64,000 nt of DNA from Pseudomonadales bacterium (GTDB lineage: Bacteria > Pseudomonadota > Gammaproteobacteria > Pseudomonadales > Azotimanducaceae), in assembly GCA_017642855.1 (NCBI GenBank), contig JAEPOO010000001.1, forward strand, positions 372,001 to 436,000, written 5' to 3'. Positions 8,280-16,759 of the stretch are shown one piece after another. Made by a program: the position numbers and the translations under genes. The notes below the pieces were generated by a model. It worked only from the letters and a program-made list of their open reading frames with translations, made no database searches and was not told the origin of the DNA. Position 1 is the first letter of the stretch. Each line of letters starts with the position of its first letter.

Positions 8280-9074
8280 TTAGGTCTGCAGGTGACGAAC
8301 GAGTCGCACGTCACAATACTCTTCTGCATCCAGCGCGAGTCTTTCCTGAGCAAGCTGCAGCTGGTGCATCAGAAACATGATCACAATACTGATGAGCAGA
8401 GCGACAAAGGTTGAGTTAAATGCGACGCCCAGGGATTGGGTGACGCCAGCGATGTCTCCCTCTACCGCCTGATGTGCCTGGCCAAGTGCCTGACCAATAC
8501 CACGAACCGTGCCGAGAAATCCGATGGAGGGGATTGCCCACGCAATGTATCGAATCATCGACAATTCGGAATCCAGTCGTTCGGACTCCGATTCCACGAT
8601 GGCTCTGATTGAGTTTGAGACATCTTGGATGTTTCGGGTGGAACGGAATCGATGAAGTGCCGTCAGCAGTGCCCTCGGCAGCAGGTAGCCCTGTTGTTCC
8701 TCTGGTAGAGCCTGAATAGGGCGGGAGTACTCGCGAGTGTCTTCAGGCAGAATGCTCGTTCCCGGCGTCAGCGGGACCAGGTCAAGCTGAAGAACCTGGC
8801 GTTCTCGGGCGTTCAGCCAGGCTTTATAACCCATGAGTGACATGGCCCAAAGCATCAAGATCAAACAGGTTTCTTGCTCAAAATCCCTGATGACCACGTA
8901 AGCGGACCGCTCGGGTACATATTCAGGATTCACACTCATTTCGACGGCTTGCTCTTCGAGTATCGCGGTAGCGTTGGGACGGACAATTGAGACGTAAATC
9001 GCATGAACCAGGATGATCGCGATGATCAGAGAGAACAGCTGGTAGATAAACTCGACGGGTAGTTGCTTGTTCAT
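8280..9074 (-). CDS. MotA/TolQ/ExbB-family proton channel subunit
   Basis: A 264-residue membrane protein of the MotA/TolQ/ExbB family, the A subunit of 5:2 ion-driven complexes. Helices lie near residues 10-30 and 70-85, with a cytosolic stretch between the second and third. The conserved pair follows: AIPSIGFLGTVRGIGQALG (about 190-208) and VAFNSTFVALLISIVIMF (about 225-245). The GFLGTVRGIG signature and the S/T-rich start of the last helix are family hallmarks, the latter lining the ion path. A good AAGGA ribosome site precedes the ATG. No ExbD or TolR gene is adjacent; the two VWA proteins with ExbD-like helices are the likely partners. Confidence 0.92.
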   Translation of the reverse strand: MNKQLPVEFIYQLFSLIIAIILVHAIYVSIVRPNATAILEEQAVEMSVNPEYVPERSAYVVIRDFEQETCLILMLWAMSLMGYKAWLNARERQVLQLDLVPLTPGTSILPEDTREYSRPIQALPEEQQGYLLPRALLTALHRFRSTRNIQDVSNSIRAIVESESERLDSELSMIRYIAWAIPSIGFLGTVRGIGQALGQAHQAVEGDIAGVTQSLGVAFNSTFVALLISIVIMFLMHQLQLAQERLALDAEEYCDVRLVRHLQT

Positions 9075-9083
9075 GTCGTTCCT

Positions 9084-9335
9084 TTAGATATCCACGGGAA
9101 ATGATACAGCGTTGTCTGCGCTGATTTCTTCGCTTGGTTGAAAGTTACGGAAGGCCTCACCCAGTTCACGGGCTCTCAGGTTACCAGCCTCGGGAGCGGG
9201 TTCCGCTTCTTCTTTGGCGGTTGCCTCTGTTGTCGTTGCGGAGGATTCCGCTTGTTGCCGAGATGATTGCTCCTGTTCTTCTGCTTGAAGCGGTGTGATG
9301 AAGAGCAGCAACGTGATAAGGAGGCGTCGTTTCAT
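9084..9335 (-). CDS. Small secreted acidic protein
   Basis: An 83-residue protein with a signal peptide (MKRRLLITLLLFITPLQAEE), a low-complexity Glu/Ala/Thr-rich middle, and a more structured C-terminal end with PSEEISADNAVSFPVDI. Without the leader it is about 64 residues and should be periplasmic. I do not recognise a family. It starts three bases after the PEGA/FGE-like gene stops and ends nine bases before the channel gene, so it belongs to the operon. Given its place between a periplasmic receptor-like protein and the channel, a role as a small structural or plug subunit is possible but unproven. Confidence 0.75.
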   Translation of the reverse strand: MKRRLLITLLLFITPLQAEEQEQSSRQQAESSATTTEATAKEEAEPAPEAGNLRARELGEAFRNFQPSEEISADNAVSFPVDI

Positions 9336-9337
9336 TG

Positions 9338-11404
9338 TTACTCAGCCTCTGAAAATCGCGCGATACGGAAGCCGACATCTGGCCTCGGGTCCAGCCCATA
9401 GTCACGGAAGGTCCAGCGCAGTTCGCTGAAGCGTCCATGCGTATAGTTAGATCCACGAATCACATAGTAGTCACCGTGTTCAGGTCCGAGCGGATCGATC
9501 AGAGGCTTCCGATGCAGCTCAACCGAATACAGATCTGATATCCACTCCGAAACATTTCCGGCCAGATCGAAAATGCCGAGATCATTGGCCCCGTAGGTGC
9601 CCGACGGGGCAGGGCCTCGATAATTGTCGTTGTAACCTTTGATGCTGTACGGAACCATATTGGCGGCACTTTCGTCAGCGAAGTTACCGAAACCGGGTGA
9701 AGGAGGCATGTTATCACCCCATGGGAACCTGGTTGGCATGCCGTCGGCATAGCGTGCCGACCATGCCCATTCGGCTTCTGTTGGCAGACGATAGCCGGTG
9801 GTCACAGGTGTCCTGAGTTGCCACTTACCATCCTTTTGTTCGTAAGCGAGGGGCAGGCCGTCCTGTTCACTTAACCAGTTGCAAAACCTCACAGCATCAT
9901 TCCAGGAGACGTTGACGACGGGCCGCTCGGGGTCACTGAGCAGCGCGCGCCCGAGCAAGCCGGAGTCATGGCCCGGATCGAACGCTTTAAAAGTCTCGTT
10001 GCTGATTTCTTTTTCGGCCAGATAAAAAGCGCGGGTGAGGGTGACGTCTTTCTGTACCTCATTTGACCGTCTTCCGGGTTCACGCCGACCTGCGCCCATT
10101 TGCATCTCGCCTGGAATGATAAAACGCAGGGTGTCCCCCAGGCTGGTTGTAATTTGCTGCGGAATCGCAGACACCCGGGCTTCTTCCTCGGTCTGCAGAA
10201 CGATGTTCAATTGTTGAGGCAGCCCCGGCTGTGGAATCACTCTGGTTTCAAAGGTGGCGTATCCCTCCAACTCAACTCGCAGGTTATGACTCCGAGCGGT
10301 CAATTCTAGCGTCTGGTTTGCGGATCCTCGGGCTTTGTCGTTGACGAATAAGTTTGCCCCCGAGGGAGACACCGCGAGCTTCACCTGTCCCAGTATCGGT
10401 TTAAGAGAAAGGTTGAGGCTCTGATCTTCATCAGGCTTAACGGACAGGCTGCGGCTGAAGTTCTGGTAGCCGGCTTTGGTTGCCACCAGCTCATAGCGAT
10501 CCTTTGGTGGTAACGCCAGCGATAGTGGTGTCTGTCCGTAGTACCTGCCTGAGATGGTGACGTTGACACGGCTGGGTTCGCTGTCGATGTTCAACTTGCC
10601 ATCTGATTTGATCAGGATGATGGCAGGCACCTCGAGGTCTTCTTGTGCGACAACTGATAGGGTCGTTTCAAAGGACTTAAATCCTTTCTTCCGCACCAGT
10701 AACGTTCTCGTGCCCTCGATCACTTCCACAGTTTTCGGAGTTTCCCCAAGTCGCTCGTTTTCAACGAAAATTTCTGCCCCTTCAGGTACCGTACTGACAC
10801 GGACATCCGCCCAAGAGGGCTCCATTTGCATGGTTTCTGTCTGGCGCTCGCGCAATCCAATGACATCAATCTCTGTTTGTGCCGATCTAAAGCGAGGATG
10901 GTTCACATAGAGGTCGCGTTTTCCTGCCGGGACTTCATCGATAACCAATGGCGTGACACCAACCAATTCCTGGTCGATAAACACTTCTGCACCTTCAATC
11001 TGGGTGTCGGCATACCATGCTTCGACGGTGACGATACCCGGCAGTTTTGACAGCTCGAAACTGTATTCCTGATCGGGATCTTCACCGACGGTAACGGTTT
11101 CATCGAGGCGGTAATAACCCTCGGCTTCTGCTGAGATTTTGTAGTCTCCACGAAGCATGAGAAAGCGCTCGCCAAGCTGATATGTGGGGAGTCCGCCTTT
11201 GATTCGAAACTCCGCTGCGTCTGGTGTGAGAATGAACTGCACCGCACGCGCGTTGAACATAAACAAGGCGACAGTTGCCAGGGCGATGAAGACAATGAGC
11301 ACACTCACCTTAAGTGGACTGGGTTTAAAGAAGGGCGCTTTAGTCGGTGCATCAGCACGGGTAAACGCCGATGGTTCGATGATTTGGTTGTCGGAATTCG
11401 CCAT
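9338..11404 (-). CDS. PEGA-repeat protein with FGE/SUMF1-like domain
   Basis: A 688-residue single-pass protein: cytosolic N terminus, membrane helix at about 28-52, then periplasmic. Residues about 110-410 hold four or so PEGA-type beta modules (recognisable ends such as GETPKTVEVIEGTRTLLV and GQTPLSLALPPKDRYELV). The last 270 residues form a formylglycine-enzyme-like (SUMF1/FGE) domain with FYLAEKEISNETF, GYRLPTEAEWAW, FDLAGNVSEWISD, VIRGSNY and the terminal DVGFRIARF. The active-site cysteine of true FGE lies in the final GFRCA-type motif; here it is GFRIA, so sulfatase maturation is not expected and a binding or structural role is likelier. It starts directly after the TAA of the kinase-like gene. 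Confidence 0.86.
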   Translation of the reverse strand: MANSDNQIIEPSAFTRADAPTKAPFFKPSPLKVSVLIVFIALATVALFMFNARAVQFILTPDAAEFRIKGGLPTYQLGERFLMLRGDYKISAEAEGYYRLDETVTVGEDPDQEYSFELSKLPGIVTVEAWYADTQIEGAEVFIDQELVGVTPLVIDEVPAGKRDLYVNHPRFRSAQTEIDVIGLRERQTETMQMEPSWADVRVSTVPEGAEIFVENERLGETPKTVEVIEGTRTLLVRKKGFKSFETTLSVVAQEDLEVPAIILIKSDGKLNIDSEPSRVNVTISGRYYGQTPLSLALPPKDRYELVATKAGYQNFSRSLSVKPDEDQSLNLSLKPILGQVKLAVSPSGANLFVNDKARGSANQTLELTARSHNLRVELEGYATFETRVIPQPGLPQQLNIVLQTEEEARVSAIPQQITTSLGDTLRFIIPGEMQMGAGRREPGRRSNEVQKDVTLTRAFYLAEKEISNETFKAFDPGHDSGLLGRALLSDPERPVVNVSWNDAVRFCNWLSEQDGLPLAYEQKDGKWQLRTPVTTGYRLPTEAEWAWSARYADGMPTRFPWGDNMPPSPGFGNFADESAANMVPYSIKGYNDNYRGPAPSGTYGANDLGIFDLAGNVSEWISDLYSVELHRKPLIDPLGPEHGDYYVIRGSNYTHGRFSELRWTFRDYGLDPRPDVGFRIARFSEAE

Positions 11405-13684
11405 TTATCGGACCCGATCTGTGCTGGCGATGTTGATTTCGGGAACCGGCCGGCCGGCGATCAGTACCAGATCCCGCCGAACATCCTGGTAACCTGGTCT
11501 GATGCCGACAATCGCCCATCGCCCTGGGATCAGGTACACAATCTCAGAAGTGATGGTGCCCAGTGCTTTGTGGCGACGTACAGTCACGTCAGTTTTGCCA
11601 TCCGACGTGATGGTTACAGGGATTTCGATTCGTGCGGTTGAAACCATTTGCGCCAGCGTGTTTATCTGTTGCTGCAGTTCACCGGTCACACCGGAGAGGC
11701 GACTCGCGTCTCTTAACAATCTGGACGCTTCATCCAGATTGTCATCAGACTGCAACAATGTCGGGTCCCTTAGAAAACGCAGTATGTTCTGATCGATTTC
11801 CTGACGTCGCTTGGCTTCAGCCAAACCGGTCAAAGCGAATTCAAGATTCGGTGTGATCGCAAGAGCTGCTTCGTATTCTTTGATGGCAGCAGGCCAGTCC
11901 GAGGCGTTCTCATGCATCGCTGCCTGCTTTCTATGCCCCTGGATCAAGTCGTTGCGCTCGGCTTGCTCAATTTGCAACAGGCCGTCTGCGGGTTCGCTGG
12001 AATTTGGCAGGATAGACTGGGCATTATTAAAACCTGTTCGGGCAGCGTCATAGTCCTTCGCGGCAATCGCCTGGAAACCCTCTGACATGGCCGCTCTGAA
12101 CCTTCTGAGAGTGATTGCCTCCCGGACGCTGCGATAACCTTCTTCCGCCGGTCCCCACAACGAATCCAGGTCCCTGGCCTGCTTAAACAGCTGGGCCGCA
12201 CCGTCGAGATCGCCGTTTCGCTCGGTGGCTTCCGCTTGCTGCACCAGGTAAAGCACCTCTTCGAGATTGACTGCACGGTCAAGTTTGCGTTGCAGGTCAG
12301 CGTTCCCCGGTTCTATGGCGGTAGCGATGCTGAAGGCGGTAAGTGCCGTGTTGGCGTCGCCCACCTCCAACGCTTCGTCACCGATGGAGATTTGCTCGGA
12401 CAAGACCGCAGTCGATTCATTGATCAGATTCTGTAACTGATCGAGTACCTGTTCATAAGATGCCAGGGCGGCTTCAAAGAATTTCTCTCGATACAGTGAA
12501 TCTGCAGTATCTAGGTTCGCTGTCAGTTCGTTGTACCGCTCCGCTGCCCACAAGGTCACGCCCAGGTCTTCCAGTTCAAGCTGCCGTCTCAGAATTTCCC
12601 GGGCAATTCTTTCGCCCTCCTGTTCCATGAATTCGAGGGCTGCTTTCTCTCTTGGCGTCAGCGTTGGTACGGCGGTCAACGGCGTCTGGGGTGTGATCTG
12701 ACGCTCGGGACCTGAGGCCTCAACCATGGGCTGTGAGGCAGAACCGTTCACCGTTGCTTCCTTGGGTAATAAAAGAAACAGCAGGAGGCCAAAAATAGCG
12801 AGACCGGCGCCTGCGAGTAATACTGTTTGCAGGGGCAATGCGTTCCCCTGGCGGATCGGGGCTGCGGGTAGAGGTTCGGCTTGCGTGTCCTGGGCGCCAG
12901 GTCTGGAAAAACTAACCGATGTAATGCCTTCGGTTTTCTCCTCAAACTCGGCGCGTAGAGATGCCTGTATCTCTGCGAGGGATATCTGTCGATCCACTGC
13001 GGTAGCACTCAACATTCTTTTGATCATGCCGTGAACAGCAGGTGGGAGTGGCGCGTCCAACTCCACACCAGGTGACCAACGTTTGCCGGTGAGTGTTTGG
13101 AATAAGATACAGCCGAGTGAGTAAACATCATCACTTAGGTCTGGTATCGCCCCTTCACGAACCTGTGGGCTGAGATAATCGAGTTCCTCGGTGTCCCGAG
13201 ACAAAGGGGTGCCTAAACCGAAACCAGTGAGGTGCAGTTTGCCACTTGTGTCAACGATCAGGTTAGCCGGATGCAGATTCCCGTGTGGAATCCCAAGGTT
13301 GTGTGCATAAATCAGGGTTTCAAGGAGCTGTGATAACACCGGCCAGTTGTTATCGGCTGTAGGATTGAATGGTTGGCCGCCTGAAATATAAGGTTCGGCC
13401 AGGAAGCGGACGTCTCTTTCGGGACCCTGGTCCTCGCGACTAAAGTCGGAAACCAAGGTGATGTTTTCATGAAGCAGGCCTTGTAGGCTCTCGATGCGAT
13501 TCTTCAGCCCCTGCCAGTCAGCCTCGTTGATTGACTCAGGCAGGATCTTCAGGACCAGTCGGTCGCCGGTCTCTTTTCGGGTGACCACCCACGCCTCAAC
13601 GCCCCCCGAGGAAAGGTCGGGGATTTTCCGATCAAGACTGTAGCGTTGGGCAAAGGTCTGCCCCTCTTGGTGATTAGACGTCAT
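11405..13684 (-). CDS. Membrane pseudokinase with periplasmic TPR/coiled-coil region
   Basis: The 759-residue protein has an N-terminal Ser/Thr-kinase fold (about 10-250), a membrane helix (about 283-306), a helical region with TPR-like repeats (about 345-680) and a C-terminal PEGA-like beta segment. The beta3 lysine is kept (LVLKIL, K46) and so is DVYSLG (186-191). The catalytic loop reads HGNLHPAN (134-141) instead of HRDxKxxN, and the DFG motif reads TGFG (153-156), so both catalytic aspartates are gone. The glycine loop is also poor. It should bind partners rather than phosphorylate. It leads the PEGA/FGE-like gene without a gap. No convincing ribosome site precedes the ATG at 13684, so that start is less certain. 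Confidence 0.87.
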   Translation of the reverse strand: MTSNHQEGQTFAQRYSLDRKIPDLSSGGVEAWVVTRKETGDRLVLKILPESINEADWQGLKNRIESLQGLLHENITLVSDFSREDQGPERDVRFLAEPYISGGQPFNPTADNNWPVLSQLLETLIYAHNLGIPHGNLHPANLIVDTSGKLHLTGFGLGTPLSRDTEELDYLSPQVREGAIPDLSDDVYSLGCILFQTLTGKRWSPGVELDAPLPPAVHGMIKRMLSATAVDRQISLAEIQASLRAEFEEKTEGITSVSFSRPGAQDTQAEPLPAAPIRQGNALPLQTVLLAGAGLAIFGLLLFLLLPKEATVNGSASQPMVEASGPERQITPQTPLTAVPTLTPREKAALEFMEQEGERIAREILRRQLELEDLGVTLWAAERYNELTANLDTADSLYREKFFEAALASYEQVLDQLQNLINESTAVLSEQISIGDEALEVGDANTALTAFSIATAIEPGNADLQRKLDRAVNLEEVLYLVQQAEATERNGDLDGAAQLFKQARDLDSLWGPAEEGYRSVREAITLRRFRAAMSEGFQAIAAKDYDAARTGFNNAQSILPNSSEPADGLLQIEQAERNDLIQGHRKQAAMHENASDWPAAIKEYEAALAITPNLEFALTGLAEAKRRQEIDQNILRFLRDPTLLQSDDNLDEASRLLRDASRLSGVTGELQQQINTLAQMVSTARIEIPVTITSDGKTDVTVRRHKALGTITSEIVYLIPGRWAIVGIRPGYQDVRRDLVLIAGRPVPEINIASTDRVR

Positions 13685-13717
13685 GCATAAAACCGAAGTT
13701 TTGCGAACTTCAACAGG

Positions 13718-14884
13718 CTATTGTACTGGCAGGCTGGTCTCTTGTGCGTAAATCTCACTCAGAAGTTCGCGCCACTGTTGATATTGTTCCTCTGCGGTGC
13801 CGGTAAGTTCTATGGTGCGGCCTTCGATGTCCAGCACATACGGTGTAATTTCGGTGCCGAGGGACTGACTCAGCTCTTTCAACGACGCTGCGTGAATTTC
13901 TGCTTCCTTGCGACGCTCCAGTCCCGCTCTGACAGCGCCAATGCCGCCAACGACTGCGCCCGCAGCCGCGGCATCCCCCGCCCAGGTATTGCTTTCGCTG
14001 CCTGCGTAGATGCCACCGGCAATCAGCAGGGCGCCTGTAGCGAGCCTGGCTCGAGCCTGTCTCTGGATTTCCCGAAGACGAATCGCTTCATCGTAGGTGG
14101 CGTGGCGCCATTCATCGTAAGACGGGCGCATGTCGCGATAGAACCGGGAGTAATAGTCATCCAGGGTGTCGACGAACAGGTATTCCTGCTCTTTGATGCG
14201 ATTTACCCGGAGCAACATACTGTCGGTTTCAGCGGGCAACTGGATAACCTTTACCTGGCCTCGATTGTTTTCCTGCAGGTAACCGTCAAAAGCCTCCGGG
14301 GCTAAATCTCTGGCGTACTTGAGATTGGCGACGGTTTTTATTGCCAGGATGTCCTGTCGGCCCATCTGCTCTTGCGCCGTCAGTAAGTCGTTAGCGATAT
14401 CGTTATATAAATCTTGGAAAGGATCTTCGCGCGGCTTTTCGTAAGAGAATTTACTTGCCGTATCCTCGTAGGTGCGGTCGAACCAGACTCGACCACGTGC
14501 ATCGACAGCTCGCATCTGAACTTTGATTTGTTCGCCGTCTGACATGACGATTCGACCCTGAAGTTCAACGTCGACAGACTTTGCCGATTCAGGCGTGACC
14601 CTGACTGCGCCCCAGTTACCCGTAAGCTCGAGTGTGTCCTTGAGGTGGTAAGCAATGTAGCTGGACTCGGCGCGTCGAACGTCAGGAACGATCAACTTTT
14701 TCTCAATCTCTTCAAGATCAGCTGGGATATTTGGATCAATCGGCAGAATGCCTATGTCCATCAATTCGTCAAAAGCGATGGGTGTTGTCGCCTGTCTTGC
14801 CGGTGTTGAATTGGCAGTGACCACGGTAGTCGTCGCGCAACCGCTCACGCAGAGACACAGAAAAAGGGAAAACCAGTATTTCAT
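13718..14884 (-). CDS. Outer-membrane-type lipoprotein of unknown family
   Basis: A 388-residue protein with a lipoprotein signal (lipobox VSGC, Cys16). About residues 40-190 form an alpha/beta domain with strands such as VDVELQGRIVMSDG and IKVQMRAVDARGRVWFD, somewhat like the GNA1162/LpoB-type lipoproteins that sense or assemble envelope parts; this likeness is weak. A helical stretch (about 195-285) follows. A small-residue helical hairpin rich in Ala and Gly (ATGALLIAGGIYAG, AAAAGAVVGGIGAV; about 287-325) could insert in a membrane. Then comes a C-terminal domain. The start lies two bases after the TAG of the repeat lipoprotein, and the gene ends 33 bp before the pseudokinase gene. Confidence 0.8.
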   Translation of the reverse strand: MKYWFSLFLCLCVSGCATTTVVTANSTPARQATTPIAFDELMDIGILPIDPNIPADLEEIEKKLIVPDVRRAESSYIAYHLKDTLELTGNWGAVRVTPESAKSVDVELQGRIVMSDGEQIKVQMRAVDARGRVWFDRTYEDTASKFSYEKPREDPFQDLYNDIANDLLTAQEQMGRQDILAIKTVANLKYARDLAPEAFDGYLQENNRGQVKVIQLPAETDSMLLRVNRIKEQEYLFVDTLDDYYSRFYRDMRPSYDEWRHATYDEAIRLREIQRQARARLATGALLIAGGIYAGSESNTWAGDAAAAGAVVGGIGAVRAGLERRKEAEIHAASLKELSQSLGTEITPYVLDIEGRTIELTGTAEEQYQQWRELLSEIYAQETSLPVQ

Positions 14885-14885
14885 A

Positions 14886-16517
14886 CTACAGCCCTGCCTT
14901 GTATTTTTTGTATTCCTCCCAGAGTTTTTCTTTCAACTCCGGGTCGGTTTCGGCAATCGCAAGTTCGCGCAGCTGTTTCGCCACGATGTCGTCACCCTGT
15001 GCGTCGGGAATATCATCCGGTACAGGTGGCGGTGGTGTACCGACCTGACCGCTCTTGGCAACTTCTCCGGGTGGCATCTGTCCTTGTTCGATGACGCCAG
15101 GAATACCGGCTTCCAGCCCCTGTTGATCGTTTTCTTCGAAGGAGCCATCTTCCTCGAGAGCGCCAGAGCCACCTAATACGGCAACACCCGGCACGTTTTC
15201 TGAAGAAGTGGGTGGTGGAGCGCTGCCAAGAACTTCGTTTCGCGCATCCAGAATCTTGCCTTCGAAAATGGCGATGGATTCGTTGAGTGCTTTATCGAGC
15301 TGGCTGGGTTCTCCTCCGGGGAATCCACCCACGATGCCAGGTGTGCCTGACTGCCCGCCTGGGATACCGCCACCGCCTGACTGGCTGCCCTGTGATTCGC
15401 TGTCACCTGATGGCCCACTTGGTTCGGATGAGGGCATGCCGGGTATGTTGAGCGCTGGCAACTCAAAGTTCGGTAAGTCGAGGATGGATTCAGTCGCAAG
15501 CACAATAGCGACGTTACCCTCCTGCAGCGATTCGTCAGCTTCCTCATAAGTTTCCTCTCCGCGGGGTACGGTTGGATCAGTGAGTACACTTTGAATGTCC
15601 AAGAGGTCCTGGCCGGCGACGATGACAGAAAGTCGTGCTTTCGCAATTTCCTGTTGGGCGGCTGCGATTTCTTCATGGGTTCTGGCGTCTTCGAGCAGTT
15701 CACCGGCCTGTTGTAGATCTAATCCGGCCTGTTGCATGGCCTCGCGCGCCGCCTCGATGTCATCCTGCATCATCATGTCATCGGGCTGACCGCCGGAGGC
15801 CGATTCCTCGGGCATCATCATGTCATCGGGCTGACCACCAGAGGCTGACGCCTGCTGGCGTTGATCCGTGCTTTCAGAGCCTTCAGCGGATTGAGCGCCT
15901 TCAGCGGATTGAGCGCCTTCAGCGGATTGAGCGCCTTCAGCGGATTGAGCGCCTTCAGCGGATTCAGACGAGCGGGAAGCAGCGGTTTGTGAAGCCTCTT
16001 CTTCCATAAAGTCATCGCTTTCGGATGGGCTTGTCTGATCACTCTCTGGCATCAGCGGATCCCATTCACCCCCAGCCTGCTGGCTTGGTTCTGAAGGCAT
16101 GCTTGGATCGGAACTGCCGCTGGGTAGTTGCTGCGCCGCTTCGGCAATCTGTTGTCCTGCTTTCTTCAACGCTTCTGCTGCTTCCTGCTGGCTTTGGCTC
16201 TGGCTGTCACTCTGACTGTCACTGGATGCGGTTTGCGGCTCACCAGAGGGTGGACTGCTGGAAGGCGGCGATGATGAACGCTGCTGGGGCGACGATGGTG
16301 AGCTCTGCGGTGCAGAAGAAGGCGAAGAGGGTGACGAAGACGGTTGTGAAGGCGGTGACTGAGACGGTGTGCTCGGCGCAGAGGGCGGTGGTGACGAAGA
16401 TGGTGGCATTGAACTGGGTGGCATCGTCGGAGGCGATGAAGATTGCTGCTGCGACTCACAGGCGGAGAGCAGCAGGCCCAAGAGCCCGACCGTCAATAAC
16501 TGGCTGATTCGTCGCAT
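14886..16517 (-). CDS. Low-complexity repeat lipoprotein, first gene of the operon
   Basis: A 543-residue lipoprotein (lipobox LSAC, Cys19). Residues about 20-130 are a Pro/Ser/Gln-rich disordered tether. Then come four AEGAQS hexapeptides plus a variant, and two copies of a 15-residue unit starting ASGGQPDDMMM. A helical Ala/Gln-rich section (about 235-300) is followed by a Gly/Pro/Ser-rich linker. The C-terminal 40 residues are charged and helical and end KLWEEYKKYKAGL. The layout, a lipid anchor with a long flexible spacer and an ordered C-terminal end, suggests reaching across the periplasm or off the surface. Antisense open frames here are a side effect of the biased composition. The gene starts the nine-gene run. 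Confidence 0.82.
   Translation of the reverse strand: MRRISQLLTVGLLGLLLSACESQQQSSSPPTMPPSSMPPSSSPPPSAPSTPSQSPPSQPSSSPSSPSSAPQSSPSSPQQRSSSPPSSSPPSGEPQTASSDSQSDSQSQSQQEAAEALKKAGQQIAEAAQQLPSGSSDPSMPSEPSQQAGGEWDPLMPESDQTSPSESDDFMEEEASQTAASRSSESAEGAQSAEGAQSAEGAQSAEGAQSAEGSESTDQRQQASASGGQPDDMMMPEESASGGQPDDMMMQDDIEAAREAMQQAGLDLQQAGELLEDARTHEEIAAAQQEIAKARLSVIVAGQDLLDIQSVLTDPTVPRGEETYEEADESLQEGNVAIVLATESILDLPNFELPALNIPGMPSSEPSGPSGDSESQGSQSGGGGIPGGQSGTPGIVGGFPGGEPSQLDKALNESIAIFEGKILDARNEVLGSAPPPTSSENVPGVAVLGGSGALEEDGSFEENDQQGLEAGIPGVIEQGQMPPGEVAKSGQVGTPPPPVPDDIPDAQGDDIVAKQLRELAIAETDPELKEKLWEEYKKYKAGL
15768..15845. repeat. Direct repeat of 33 bp inside the lipoprotein gene
   Basis: Two 33-bp copies, 15768-15800 and 15813-15845, differ at two positions and are separated by 12 bp (period 45). 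They encode the two ASGGQPDDMMM units of the lipoprotein, so the reading frame is kept. Confidence 0.9.
15881..15964. repeat. 18-bp tandem repeat array (4 full copies plus a partial)
   Basis: The unit CTTCAGCGGATTGAGCGC occurs four times without change (15881, 15899, 15917, 15935), followed by a partial copy from 15953. Being a multiple of three it adds or removes whole AEGAQS units in the minus-strand lipoprotein. Identical copies at the DNA level point to recent slippage, so length is probably variable between strains. Confidence 0.95.
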
Positions 16518-16759
16518 AAAATTTCCCGTATGTTTGACGAGATTGTCCTGTCAGATAGCTGAAGTTTAACTGAATAGTCCCGTCAAAATCCCGAGACTCT
16601 TATTATTGGACCGTCTGCACGGCAGAAATGTTCAATTGCAAAGGACATTTTCAGGATGTGGCGAATCGTGAGGCCTGGTGAAACTTTATTGTCACAGGCA
16701 GGGCGAGTAGGATTATTGTTCCTGAATGTTTGAGCTGCCTTTTGGCGCAGGGATGGGTG

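Noticed and set aside
4858-9074. Zorya-type defence system (ZorA/ZorB)
   Set aside because: A MotA/ExbB-like protein is present, but the B-type proteins carry VWA rather than OmpA-like peptidoglycan-binding domains, and no ZorC, ZorD or ZorE-type gene is found.
15881-15964. Repeat array as a CRISPR-like element
   Set aside because: The copies are 18 bp, contiguous, without spacers, and code for AEGAQS in frame.
15208-16507. Long antisense frames opposite the repeat lipoprotein
   Set aside because: They arise from the Ser/Pro/Gln codon bias of the real gene; no signal, motif or ribosome site supports them.
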